From: Myxococcus eversor
GTDB lineage: Bacteria > Myxococcota > Myxococcia > Myxococcales > Myxococcaceae
Reading direction: 5' to 3'
Assembly (NCBI RefSeq): GCF_010894455.1
Contig: NZ_JAAIXY010000009.1
Span: 248,001 to 312,000, forward strand
Length of the DNA: 64,000 nt
The notes under the pieces are model-generated. The model was not told where the DNA came from, did not search any database, and saw only the letters and a program-made list of their open reading frames with translations. Below, piece by piece: positions 45,027 to 53,165 of the stretch. Made by a program: the position numbers and the translations under genes. Every line of letters begins with the position of its first letter. Within the stretch, counting starts at the first letter, position 1.

Positions 45027-46118
45027 ATGATTTCCCAACCTGCTCCCACGGCGTCTTCCTCCGAGCCCACCGCCCTCCGTCAGCGCTGGCAGTCGCTGCT
45101 CGAGGCCCAGCCGCGCACGCGTATCCGTGATGCGGCCGAACAACTTGGCGTGAGCGAGGCGCAGTTGCTCGCCACCGGTGTGGGTGAAGACGTCGTCCGG
45201 TTGGACCTGCGTCTCGACACGTTGCTGCCTCGCCTGGAGTCGCTGGGCAAGGTGATGACGCTCACGCGCAACGAGAGCGCCGTGCACGAGAAGCGCGGCC
45301 TGTACCGCAACGTCGAGGTGAACGGGGCTGTCGCGCTGGTGCTGGACGAGAACATCGACCTGCGGCTGTTCCTCATGCGCTGGCGCTTCGGCTTCGCGTT
45401 CCGTGAGGCTCGTCCGGAGGGCACGCGGCGCAGCCTGCACTTCTTCGACGGCACGGGCATGGCCGTGCACAAAATCTACCTGGAGGACGAGTCCGGCGTC
45501 GGCGCGTACGACCGCCTGGTGGAGGACTACGCCCACGCGGAGCAGTCGCGCGTGGTGCCGGTGGAGGCGGCCTCCGCGCCGGAGGTTCCCCGGCCGGATG
45601 GCGACATCGACGTGGCGGGCCTGGTGTCCGGCTGGCGCGGGCTCCAGGACACGCATGACTTCTTCCCGCTCCTGCGTCGCTTCAAGGTGGCGCGGACGCA
45701 GGCGCTCCGATTGGTGGGCAGCGAGCTGACCACGCCCGTGGCCCCGGCTTCCCTGACGTGGACGCTGGAGAAGGTGGCGGCCTCGGGCCAGCCCATCATG
45801 GTGTTCGTGGGCAACCCTGGCGCCATCCAGATTCACACCGGCCCGGTGCACACCGTGCGCGCCATGGGCCCGTGGATGAACGTGTTGGACCCGAGCTTCA
45901 ACCTGCACCTGCGCACGGACCACATCCACACGGCCTGGGTTGTCCGCAAGCCCACGCGTGATGGCGTCGTCACCTCGCTGGAGCTGTTTGACGCGGCCGG
46001 TGAGAACATCGCGCTGCTCTTCGGCAAGCGGAAGCCCGGCATCCCCGAGCAGCCCGAATGGCGGGCGCTGATGGAGGAGTTGATCGCCGCGCTGCCCGCG
46101 ACTGGGGCGGAATCATGA
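45027..46118 (+). CDS. hmuS: HmuS/HemS-like hemin-handling protein
   Basis: A 363-residue cytosolic protein with two HemS/ChuX-like repeats (about 20-175 and 195-350), each with an ALG-type core (RDAAEQLGVSEAQLLATGVG; FFPLLRRFKVARTQALRLVG) and an equivalent of the heme-binding His region (NVLDPSFNLHLRTDHIHTAWV). Proteins of this type store or release iron from imported heme. ATG 45027 is used; GTG 45018 is possible. Its stop overlaps the hmuT start by 4 bp. Confidence 0.92.
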   Translation: MISQPAPTASSSEPTALRQRWQSLLEAQPRTRIRDAAEQLGVSEAQLLATGVGEDVVRLDLRLDTLLPRLESLGKVMTLTRNESAVHEKRGLYRNVEVNGAVALVLDENIDLRLFLMRWRFGFAFREARPEGTRRSLHFFDGTGMAVHKIYLEDESGVGAYDRLVEDYAHAEQSRVVPVEAASAPEVPRPDGDIDVAGLVSGWRGLQDTHDFFPLLRRFKVARTQALRLVGSELTTPVAPASLTWTLEKVAASGQPIMVFVGNPGAIQIHTGPVHTVRAMGPWMNVLDPSFNLHLRTDHIHTAWVVRKPTRDGVVTSLELFDAAGENIALLFGKRKPGIPEQPEWRALMEELIAALPATGAES

Positions 46119-47083
46119 AGCGCGTCACCGTGCTCCTGGCGGCACTGCTGATGTCGCAGGCCGCGCTGGCCTCGACGCCCGCCGCGACTGCCGCGCCCGC
46201 TGCTCCGAAGACGGCACCGGCACCCACGACTCCGGCGCCCGAAGCAGCGAAGACGGCACAGGCTCCCGTCGCGGCGAAGACGGCACCGGCCGCCGCCGCG
46301 CCGAAGCTGGTGACGGTGGGGCCCGCTGTCACGGAGACGGTGTTCGCGCTTGGCGCGGGCGCGCAGGTGGTGGGAGTCGACGACACCAGCCTGGCGCTGC
46401 CCGTGGCCCGGAGCCGGCCGAAGGTGGGCTACCAGCGCGCGCTGGCCGTGGAGCCCCTGCTCGCGCTCGGCGCGTCGTGGCTGCTGGCGACGGAGGAAGC
46501 GGGACCTCCGGGTGTCCTTGAGCAACTTCGCACGGCGGGAATGGACGTCGTCGTGTTGTCCAACCTGCCCACGCTGGATGTGGCGCGGCAGCGCATCCGG
46601 ACGCTCGCCACGAAGCTGGGCCGGGTGTCCGAGGGTGAGGCGCTCGTCGCGGAGCTGGAGGCGGACCTGAAGCGCGCCGCTGCTCGGGCCGCCTCGGCGA
46701 AGCAGGCGAAGCCCAAGCGCATCCTCGCGCTGTATGCCCGGGGCGCCAACGCCCTCATGGTCGCGGGCAAGGACACCGCCACCGACGAGCTCATCCGGCT
46801 GGCGGGCGGCGTGAATGCCGTGACGAGCTACACCGGCCACCGGCCGCTCACGGCCGAGGCGGTGGTGGGCGCGGCGCCCGACATCATCCTGCTTCCCGCC
46901 GGCACGCTGGAGGCCGTCGGAGGTGAAGCGGGGCTTCGGCAGGTCCCCGGCCTGTCCCAGGCGCAGGGCTGGAAGCTGACCACCATCGAGGACGTCCACT
47001 TCATGAGCCTGGGGCCCAAGCTGGGCAAGGCCGTGCAGCGCTTGCAGGACGGCATGGGACTTCCGGCGCAGGACGGGACATGA
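46115..47083 (+). CDS. hmuT: Periplasmic hemin-binding protein (HmuT)
   Basis: A 322-residue secreted protein. The signal peptide (MKRVTVLLAALLMSQAALA) is followed by an unusual Ala/Pro/Lys-rich linker of about 40 residues (about 20-62) and a class III substrate-binding fold (APKLVTVGPAVTETVFALGAG; RALAVEPLLALGASWLL; IVELPAG-like DIILLPAGTLE). It binds heme in the periplasm and feeds the HmuUV transporter. Overlaps hmuS and hmuU by 4 bp at both ends. Confidence 0.93.
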   Translation: MKRVTVLLAALLMSQAALASTPAATAAPAAPKTAPAPTTPAPEAAKTAQAPVAAKTAPAAAAPKLVTVGPAVTETVFALGAGAQVVGVDDTSLALPVARSRPKVGYQRALAVEPLLALGASWLLATEEAGPPGVLEQLRTAGMDVVVLSNLPTLDVARQRIRTLATKLGRVSEGEALVAELEADLKRAAARAASAKQAKPKRILALYARGANALMVAGKDTATDELIRLAGGVNAVTSYTGHRPLTAEAVVGAAPDIILLPAGTLEAVGGEAGLRQVPGLSQAQGWKLTTIEDVHFMSLGPKLGKAVQRLQDGMGLPAQDGT

Positions 47084-48177
47084 GCGCTTCGGACGTGGCA
47101 CCCACTCCCGCGACCTATCCGGCGCGGGAGCAGGTGAAGGTACCTGGCGGGCGTCCTCGCCCGTGGTTCGTGCTGGGCGCCGCGCTCGTGGTCGTCACGC
47201 TCACGTCGCTTTCGGTGGGCTCATACCGGGTGCCACTGCTGGGGCTGTTTGGAAGTGTGCTGGAGGCGTTGGGGCTGGAGACGGGCTATCGGCTGGAGCC
47301 GATGCAGCAGGCGGTGCTGCTGTCCATCCGTCTGCCGCGCGTGGTGCTCGGGGTGATGGTGGGCGCGGTGCTTGCCACCAGCGGCGCCGCGCTCCAGGCG
47401 CTGTTTCGCAACCCGCTCGTGGAGCCGGGCCTCCTGGGGACCTCCAGCGGCGCGGCCCTGGGCGCGGTGACGGCCATCGTCCTGGACGCGGCCCTCAGCT
47501 CGCGGCTGGGGCCGTTCCGTCTGCTCGTGGTACCGGGCGCGGCGTTCCTGGGCGCGCTGAGTGCCACGGTGCTCGCGCAGCGGCTGGGCGGGGGCGGTGG
47601 ACGCACGGAGACGGCGCGCATCCTCCTGGCGGGCGTGGCGGTGAGCGCGGGCGCGGGCGCGGGGATTGGCCTGCTCACGCAGATGGCCACCGATGCTCAG
47701 CTTCGCACCATCACCTTCTGGACCTGGGGCAGTCTGGCCGGCGCCTCCTGGAGTGTGGTGGTGGCATCCACGGTGCCGCTGCTCATCGCGCTGGTGTTGC
47801 TGCTGAAGGATTCACGCTCGCTCAACCTGCTGCTCCTGGGAGAGCGCGAGGCGTGGCACCTGGGCGTGGACGTGGAGAAGCTGAAGCGACGGCTCGTCCT
47901 CGCGGCGGCGCTGGGTGTCGGCGCGGCGGTGTCCGTCTCGGGCGTCATCGGCTTCGTGGGGTTGCTCGTCCCCGCGCTGTTGCGGCTCGCGCTCGGGCCG
48001 GACCACCGGCGGTTGATGGGGGCCTCCGCGCTCCTGGGCTCGGCGTTGCTCGTCGCCTCGGATGTGCTGGCTCGCACGGCGGCGGTGCCCCAGGAGCTTC
48101 CCATCGGTGCGCTCACGTCCATGCTGGGTGTCCCTGTCTTCGTCTCGCTGCTGGTGCGCGGCAAGGGGATGTCATGA
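47080..48177 (+). CDS. hmuU: Heme ABC transporter permease (HmuU)
   Basis: A 365-residue FecCD-family permease with about nine to ten transmembrane helices. LATSGAALQALFRNPLVEPGLLGTSSGAALGA and AVSVSGVIGFVGLLVPALLRLALGPDH are the family signatures. It has a Pro-rich cytosolic start of about 30 residues. Four-base overlaps with hmuT and hmuV. Confidence 0.95.
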   Translation: MSASDVAPTPATYPAREQVKVPGGRPRPWFVLGAALVVVTLTSLSVGSYRVPLLGLFGSVLEALGLETGYRLEPMQQAVLLSIRLPRVVLGVMVGAVLATSGAALQALFRNPLVEPGLLGTSSGAALGAVTAIVLDAALSSRLGPFRLLVVPGAAFLGALSATVLAQRLGGGGGRTETARILLAGVAVSAGAGAGIGLLTQMATDAQLRTITFWTWGSLAGASWSVVVASTVPLLIALVLLLKDSRSLNLLLLGEREAWHLGVDVEKLKRRLVLAAALGVGAAVSVSGVIGFVGLLVPALLRLALGPDHRRLMGASALLGSALLVASDVLARTAAVPQELPIGALTSMLGVPVFVSLLVRGKGMS

Positions 48178-48977
48178 GCCTGGAGGCACGGGGAATCGAG
48201 GTGTGGCGAGGCCGGGGGCGCACGCTCGGGCCGCTGTCCCTGGAGCTGGTGCCCGGCGAGGTCCTCGCCGTGGTGGGCCCGAATGGCGCGGGCAAGTCCA
48301 CGCTGCTCTCGGCTTTCTGCGGAGAGCTGAGCTGCACCGTGGGAGAGGTGCTGCTGGACGGACGCCCGCTGTTGAAGTGGCCACCCCGGGAGCGCGCGCT
48401 GCGGCTGGGCGTGCTTCCCCAGGAGTCGTCCCTCGGGTTCGGCTTCACCGTGCTGGAGGTCGCGCTGCTGGGGCGCAGTCCTCACGCGACGCGCGGCGAG
48501 GGGAGCGTGGACATGGAGGCGGCGCTGGCCTCGCTGGAGGTGATGGACATCCGGCACCTGTCGTCGCGGCCGTACACCTCGCTCTCAGGTGGAGAGCGGC
48601 AGCGGGTGCAGCTCGCGCGCGTGCTCGCGCAACTCTGGGAAGCGCCCGCGCACGGTCATCGTTATCTGTTGCTCGACGAGCCGACCTCGAGCCTGGACTT
48701 GTCGCATCAACATCTCGTGCTGGAGGAAGCAACGCGCTTCGCGCGGCAGGGCGGCGCAGTGCTCGCGGTGCTTCATGATTTGAACCTGGCCGCGCGTTAT
48801 GCGCACCGCATCGCGGTCCTCAAGGACGGCAAGCTGGTGGAGCTGGGGGCTCCCGCTCAGGTGCTTCGACCGGACCTCATCGCGAGCACCTTCGGTCTCC
48901 AGGTCCGTGTCGTCGAGTATCCGGATTCACCCGCGCCTTTCATCATTCCGTCAGGCCGGGCTCCGCCTCCCGCGTGA
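48174..48977 (+). CDS. hmuV: Heme ABC transporter ATPase (HmuV)
   Basis: A 267-residue ABC ATPase. Walker A (VGPNGAGKSTL, about 35-45), signature LSGGERQRV, Walker B (YLLLDEPTSSLD) and H-loop (VLHDLNLAA) are intact. Powers hmuU. Last gene of the operon; the region after its stop holds no convincing terminator. The ATG overlaps the hmuU stop by 4 bp. Confidence 0.95.
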   Translation: MSLEARGIEVWRGRGRTLGPLSLELVPGEVLAVVGPNGAGKSTLLSAFCGELSCTVGEVLLDGRPLLKWPPRERALRLGVLPQESSLGFGFTVLEVALLGRSPHATRGEGSVDMEAALASLEVMDIRHLSSRPYTSLSGGERQRVQLARVLAQLWEAPAHGHRYLLLDEPTSSLDLSHQHLVLEEATRFARQGGAVLAVLHDLNLAARYAHRIAVLKDGKLVELGAPAQVLRPDLIASTFGLQVRVVEYPDSPAPFIIPSGRAPPPA

Positions 48978-49292
48978 GCGGGTGGCTTCGAATTTCGCAG
49001 GTTGCTTCTCGCGGGGGTGTGCGGCGAACCCGGCCCCCCTCCAGGTTTCACCGCCGGGCGCCCGCCCCCGCGAGGAGTGCTTTTTGATACGGCGTCACGT
49101 CTCGCTGCCTGCTCGCCTCCAAGGCTCGAGCAGGCGGGCAGGCTGACGTTGTCGGATGGCTGACATGGGTTCACCGCGGATGCGAGCAGGCGGGGGACCC
49201 CCGCGCCTCCTGCTCATGCTGTCCTTCGAGGACGCCGTGTTGTCCTGCCGCGCACCCGTCACCCCCGTGGCGGACGTGGAGGTGGCACGGCG
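48978..49292. other. Gap after the heme operon
   Basis: 315 bp with no credible gene. An 8-bp stem (49108-49115 with 49127-49134) is the main structure but has no T-run. GGAGG at about 49278-49282 serves the next gene, which starts with TTG. Confidence 0.5.
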
Positions 49293-50966
49293 TTGGGTTT
49301 CAAGTCGGCGGTTCGCGCGGGTGGGTGGGCGCTCGTGTTCTGGGTGCTGGGCGTGGCGTTGCTGGCCTGTGGTGGCGCGGGCTCGGAGGAGGAGAGGCCG
49401 TGTGACGCGGCTTGCGAGGCTTCCGATGAAGCCTGCCGGCTGGCCGCGTGCTCCGCCGCACCCGATGAGTCGGTGAAGGCGCAGGCCGACTGCTCCGCGC
49501 TTCCCGCTGGAGGTCGGTGTCTGGGGCCTCGCGTGGTGGAGCGCTGTGATGACGGGCAGCTTTCGCGCGTGGACTGCGCGGCGGGCGAGGCCTGTGTCGA
49601 ATCCGAGTCGGGTGGCGGTGCTCGCTGTGAGGTCGGTGCGGCCTGTGTGGAGAGCACGTCGCGTTGCTCGGCCACGGGGGCGTTGGAGCGATGCTCGGCG
49701 GGGCGTTGGCTGGAGGAGCCGTGTGAGGCGGGCTGTGTCGCGGAGGGGAACCGGGGCTGGTGTGGTGCACCGGGACGGACGCTGAGTGGCATCGCCCGCT
49801 ATGAGCGGCGCCTGCCCGATGCGGCCTTCCATGACTGGACGTCGGAGACGGAGTGGGTGCCGGCGCGTGGCTTCCTCGTCGCGTCCTTTCAGGCAGGCTC
49901 GCTCATCGACCTGGGGGTGACGGACGGGGTGGGTCGCTTCACCGTGCGCCTGCCGACGGAGGTGGGCCCGGAGGACCTCGTCGTCGTGTACGCGGCGGGG
50001 CAGGGGAAGAAGGGCACGGTGGACTACGCGGTGGCGGACCCGGGCTTGTCCGGTGCGCAGGTGCTGCCCGTGACACCAGGTGCCTCCGCGCGATTGTGGA
50101 GCTGGGCTCGGCCGACGCAGGCGCTGCTGGAGTCGCCCGTGGTCGCCATCGAGGAGTCGGAGGGTTCAGGCGCGGCGGCGGTGTTCGAGGCGGTGAGCGC
50201 GGCGTGGAACAGCACGCGTGAGCGCTATGGACGCACCGGGCTGCCCGTGGTGGCGTGGTTGGGTTTCGGTACGACATGGTCTTGTGGAGCGTGCTTCGCG
50301 CCGTGGCAGGTGACGGCGGCGGGGCGACGCTGGGGCGCACAGTTGTGGTTGCCGGGAGACGCTGACGCCGCGTGGTGGTCCGAGGCGATGGTGCTCCACG
50401 AGTTGGGCCACTGGGCGATGGCGAGCCATGGGACGAGTCCCTCCGAGGGTGGTCCTCATTACGTCGGCGTGCCCACCTTCCCGGGACAGGCGTGGAGCGA
50501 GGGATGGGCCACGTGGTTCAGCTCCGACACGCGCGGCAATCCCCGCTACTACGACAGGCAGGGCGGGACGATGTTCTGGTTGGACCTGGAGACGCGCTCG
50601 CCGGAGCTGGCCTCGTGGTCTCGACCGCGGCCCGAGGAGGGACTGCTCCAGCCGATTGAAGAGAACGAGGTGGCCGCGATGCTCTATCGGCTGGGCACTG
50701 GCACGTCGTCACGGCAGGCCATGTATGAGGCGCTCGCGGCTCCGTCGATGAACCTGGCGCCGTGGGCGCGGGGTTATCGCAAGCACACGTGGCGGATGGT
50801 GGAGGGGAGGCAGGTGGACGTGGTGGAGACGGCGGAGGCCGCGCCGTGTCTCGCGGACTTCCTGGACACGTTGATGTGCGAGGGCTACCCGCGCGCCTTG
50901 ATGGACGCCGCCACCGAGCCGACCGTGGCGTATCCGTATCCCAGTCATGAACCTCTGTGCCGGTGA
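49293..50966 (+). CDS. HExxH metalloprotease-like lipoprotein
   Basis: A 557-residue lipoprotein (lipobox LLACG). A Cys-rich N-terminal third (about 30-165, some 18 Cys) resembles the disulfide-rich stalks of myxobacterial surface proteins. The catalytic-type region has His369-Glu-Leu-Gly-His373 (VLHELGHWAM) and downstream Glu403 (WSEGWATWF), giving a gluzincin-type HExxH plus Glu zinc site. A peptidase acting outside the cell is likely. The start is TTG 49293, supported by GGAGG ten bases upstream. Not assigned to a named peptidase family. Followed by a short coupled ORF. Confidence 0.75.
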   Translation: MGFKSAVRAGGWALVFWVLGVALLACGGAGSEEERPCDAACEASDEACRLAACSAAPDESVKAQADCSALPAGGRCLGPRVVERCDDGQLSRVDCAAGEACVESESGGGARCEVGAACVESTSRCSATGALERCSAGRWLEEPCEAGCVAEGNRGWCGAPGRTLSGIARYERRLPDAAFHDWTSETEWVPARGFLVASFQAGSLIDLGVTDGVGRFTVRLPTEVGPEDLVVVYAAGQGKKGTVDYAVADPGLSGAQVLPVTPGASARLWSWARPTQALLESPVVAIEESEGSGAAAVFEAVSAAWNSTRERYGRTGLPVVAWLGFGTTWSCGACFAPWQVTAAGRRWGAQLWLPGDADAAWWSEAMVLHELGHWAMASHGTSPSEGGPHYVGVPTFPGQAWSEGWATWFSSDTRGNPRYYDRQGGTMFWLDLETRSPELASWSRPRPEEGLLQPIEENEVAAMLYRLGTGTSSRQAMYEALAAPSMNLAPWARGYRKHTWRMVEGRQVDVVETAEAAPCLADFLDTLMCEGYPRALMDAATEPTVAYPYPSHEPLCR

Positions 50967-50973
50967 AGCCGTG

Positions 50974-51126
50974 ATGCGCATCTTGGTGAAGCAGGGGCCC
51001 GTTCTGGAGTCCGTGGTGTCGATGATGAAGCGTGTCTGGCGGGACGGTCAGGAGGCCCTCGTTCACCGGGGTGTTGTTTCGGTGGTGGGGCTCGTTGCCC
51101 GGGTTCGCGAGGGAGCGTGCTCATGA
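50974..51126 (+). CDS. Candidate 50-residue peptide, coupled to next gene
   Basis: An ORF with GTG or ATG start (50971/50974) 5-8 bp after the stop of the metalloprotease-like gene and a stop that overlaps the next ATG (ATGA at 51123-51126). The product is basic then hydrophobic (VSVVGLVARV). Third-position GC is high, like neighbours. The Shine-Dalgarno is poor. It may be a real coupling peptide or chance. Confidence 0.35.
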   Translation: MRILVKQGPVLESVVSMMKRVWRDGQEALVHRGVVSVVGLVARVREGACS

Positions 51127-51983
51127 CCTCGCGACGACGCATCGCGGGTGCGGTGCTGGCCCTGGCACTGATTGGAGCGCTCTCGGCGGGAGTGGCCTCA
51201 GGGGTGGAGCGAGCCCGAGGCAAGCCGCGCAAGCCTCCCGAGCCTCCGCCTCCCTTCTCCCAGCGAGATGACGCGCCATCACACGGGCCTCGTCAGGACG
51301 AGGATGCATCGCGGCTCACGACGCGGACTCAGGCTGCTCCAGTGTCACCTTCGAGAACGCTGTCGGCGGCACATGTGTCGACCGCGTCACCACCGAAGGT
51401 GAACTCGGGTGGGGAACGGCAGGGGCGCGAGGCCGTCCACATCGCGCCCAGGCGAGGTGTCGTGGCGGGCGAAGAACCCACGGAAGAATCCCCGGAAGAG
51501 ACCACGGCCACGGAGTTGAGCGGAGGCTCCTTGGCGGGGCTCACCACGCGAGTGCCCGCGCCGATGCGCGTGAGCTGGCGCGTGGTGGACGCCGAGGCGG
51601 GAGGGCTCCGGCTCGTGGCCGAGGTCGAACGAAGGGCGGGCTTCAACGTGCCTATCGCGGTGAGCATCGTGCTGCCGCCGGACGCGCGGCTCGTCGAAGG
51701 GACGACGGAGTTCGTTCTCCCGGAAGGCACGGGAGAGGACGTGCGCGCGGTGCCTTGCGTGGTGAGCGTGACGCAGGGCGTGGTGCCGCCGACGGACCTC
51801 GTGCTGGTGGCCCATGCGGAAGGCTCGGCCTTCGGTGCCCATGCGGAGGCGCGCTACACCTTCGGACGACAGAGTCTCGTCGACAGGCGGCCGTCGCCCA
51901 CGGGGCCCGTGCTGCCAGCACGCTTCGTTTCGGGCGATGCGCCGGAGTCTTCCGAGGACTCCGATGAGGATGATGCTCCCTGA
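51123..51983 (+). CDS. Secreted or membrane-anchored protein of unknown function
   Basis: A 286-residue protein. A hydrophobic N-terminal segment (residues 8-27, IAGAVLALALIGALSAGVAS) may be a signal anchor. A long Pro/Ser/Thr-rich disordered region (30-145) leads to a beta-rich domain (about 148-250: APMRVSWRVVDAEAGGLRLVAEVERR; IAVSIVLPPDARLVEGTTEFVLPEG). ATG 51123 is preceded by AGGGAG at seven bases; a GTG 6 bp earlier is possible. The tail is acidic. Function unknown; located between a metalloprotease-like gene and an EamA transporter gene. Confidence 0.7.
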   Translation: MTSRRRIAGAVLALALIGALSAGVASGVERARGKPRKPPEPPPPFSQRDDAPSHGPRQDEDASRLTTRTQAAPVSPSRTLSAAHVSTASPPKVNSGGERQGREAVHIAPRRGVVAGEEPTEESPEETTATELSGGSLAGLTTRVPAPMRVSWRVVDAEAGGLRLVAEVERRAGFNVPIAVSIVLPPDARLVEGTTEFVLPEGTGEDVRAVPCVVSVTQGVVPPTDLVLVAHAEGSAFGAHAEARYTFGRQSLVDRRPSPTGPVLPARFVSGDAPESSEDSDEDDAP

Positions 51984-52125
51984 GGGATGCCCATCGCGGC
52001 ATGAACCGCCGTGGCCTCCAGTGCTTCATCTCTGACGGAGAGTCGCTCCCTTCGCATGAGGACTGCGAGACGCGCGGGGACGCGCTACATACGGGCTCAC
52101 TTCCGCGGTCGAGGAGCCACGTCCG

Positions 52126-52974
52126 TTGCAAACCGCTGCCCTGGGATTGGTGCTGGTCTCCGCGTTCCTCCACGCGTCATGGAACGCGATGCTCAAGCGG
52201 CATCCGAACCCCGAGGCGGGCGTCGTGGGCGTCATCATGGTGGCGGTGGTGGGTGGTGGCCTCTGGGCACTTGGGATGCGAGGAGAAGCCTTCCCGTCCA
52301 CGAGGGGGCTGGTCTGGGCGCTCGGGGCAGGAGCGTGTGAGAGCGTCTATCTGGCGGCGCTCTCCCGTGCGCTGAACCGCGCTCCGCTGGGGCTCGCGTA
52401 CACGGTGTCACGCGGCGGGGCGATGTTGCTGGTCTGGCCCGTGTCCGTGCTGGCCCTGGGCGAGTCCGTCTCCGCGTGGACCGTCACGGGAGCCGTGGTG
52501 CTGGGTGGCGGGCTCGCGGTGATGCACCTGTCTCGGCCCACGGGGCGCGCGGCTTCCGGAGTCGCGTGGGCCGCGCTGTCGGCGGTGGCCATCGCGGGCT
52601 ATCACCTGAGCTACAAGATGGCGCTCTCCGAAGGAGCACAGCCACCGGCACTCTTCACCACGGGCCTGCTCGTCGCGTTGCCCGTGCTGCTGCTGGAGCG
52701 GAGTCGACAGATGGGATGGGCCGGCCTCCAGAGAGAAGCATGGAGCCGTCCCGGACTGGTCGTCTTCGCGGGAGCCATCTGCATGTTGTCGTTCGCGCTG
52801 CTGCTCTCGGCGCTGAACGACAGCGGGGCAGGGGCGGTGCTCACGCTGCGCAACACGTCCATTGCCTTCGCGCTGGCACTGGCCGCGCTTCAGGGTGAAC
52901 GACTCGGACGTCGCCAGCTGGCGGGCGCGGCCCTGGTCTCCGTGGGCGCGGTGTTGCTGGGCATGCCCACGTAG
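52126..52974 (+). CDS. EamA/DMT-family transporter
   Basis: A 282-residue inner-membrane protein with ten predicted helices in two EamA halves (1-135 and 145-282: AFLHASWNAMLKRHPNP; NRAPLGLAYTVSRGGAMLLVWPVSVL; SYKMALSEG; LRNTSIAFALALAALQGERLG). Family members export metabolites, amino acids or drugs. Start is TTG 52126, supported by GAGGAG nine bases upstream. The gene is followed by a repeat region and a convergent TPR gene. Confidence 0.9.
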   Translation: MQTAALGLVLVSAFLHASWNAMLKRHPNPEAGVVGVIMVAVVGGGLWALGMRGEAFPSTRGLVWALGAGACESVYLAALSRALNRAPLGLAYTVSRGGAMLLVWPVSVLALGESVSAWTVTGAVVLGGGLAVMHLSRPTGRAASGVAWAALSAVAIAGYHLSYKMALSEGAQPPALFTTGLLVALPVLLLERSRQMGWAGLQREAWSRPGLVVFAGAICMLSFALLLSALNDSGAGAVLTLRNTSIAFALALAALQGERLGRRQLAGAALVSVGAVLLGMPT

Positions 52975-53004
52975 CCAGTGGTTGCCGCTACGGCTCCTCG
53001 ATGA

Positions 53005-53163
53005 GGGCGGGCCACGCGAAGGGTGAAGGGCGAGGCTCCAGGTCGGACCTTCCCGCCGGAGCGGGAAGGGACCATGCGAAGCCGTCGAGCCTGCTCGGCA
53101 AAGGACGAGGCTCCATGCCAGCCCTCTCCGCCAGCGCGGGGAAGGACCGCGCGAAGCCATCGT
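53005..53163 (-). repeat. Degenerate 75-bp tandem repeat
   Basis: Two full copies of a unit about 75 bp long, marked by GCGAAG at 53151 and 53076, plus a shorter partial copy 60 bp further (53016). On the minus strand the units read as GC-rich DGFARSFPAL-like words in one frame, but no start codon with a ribosome site is seen. The repeat lies between two convergent genes; it may be an interspersed element of a myxobacterial family or part of a transcript end. Confidence 0.6.
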
Positions 53164-53165
53164 GC

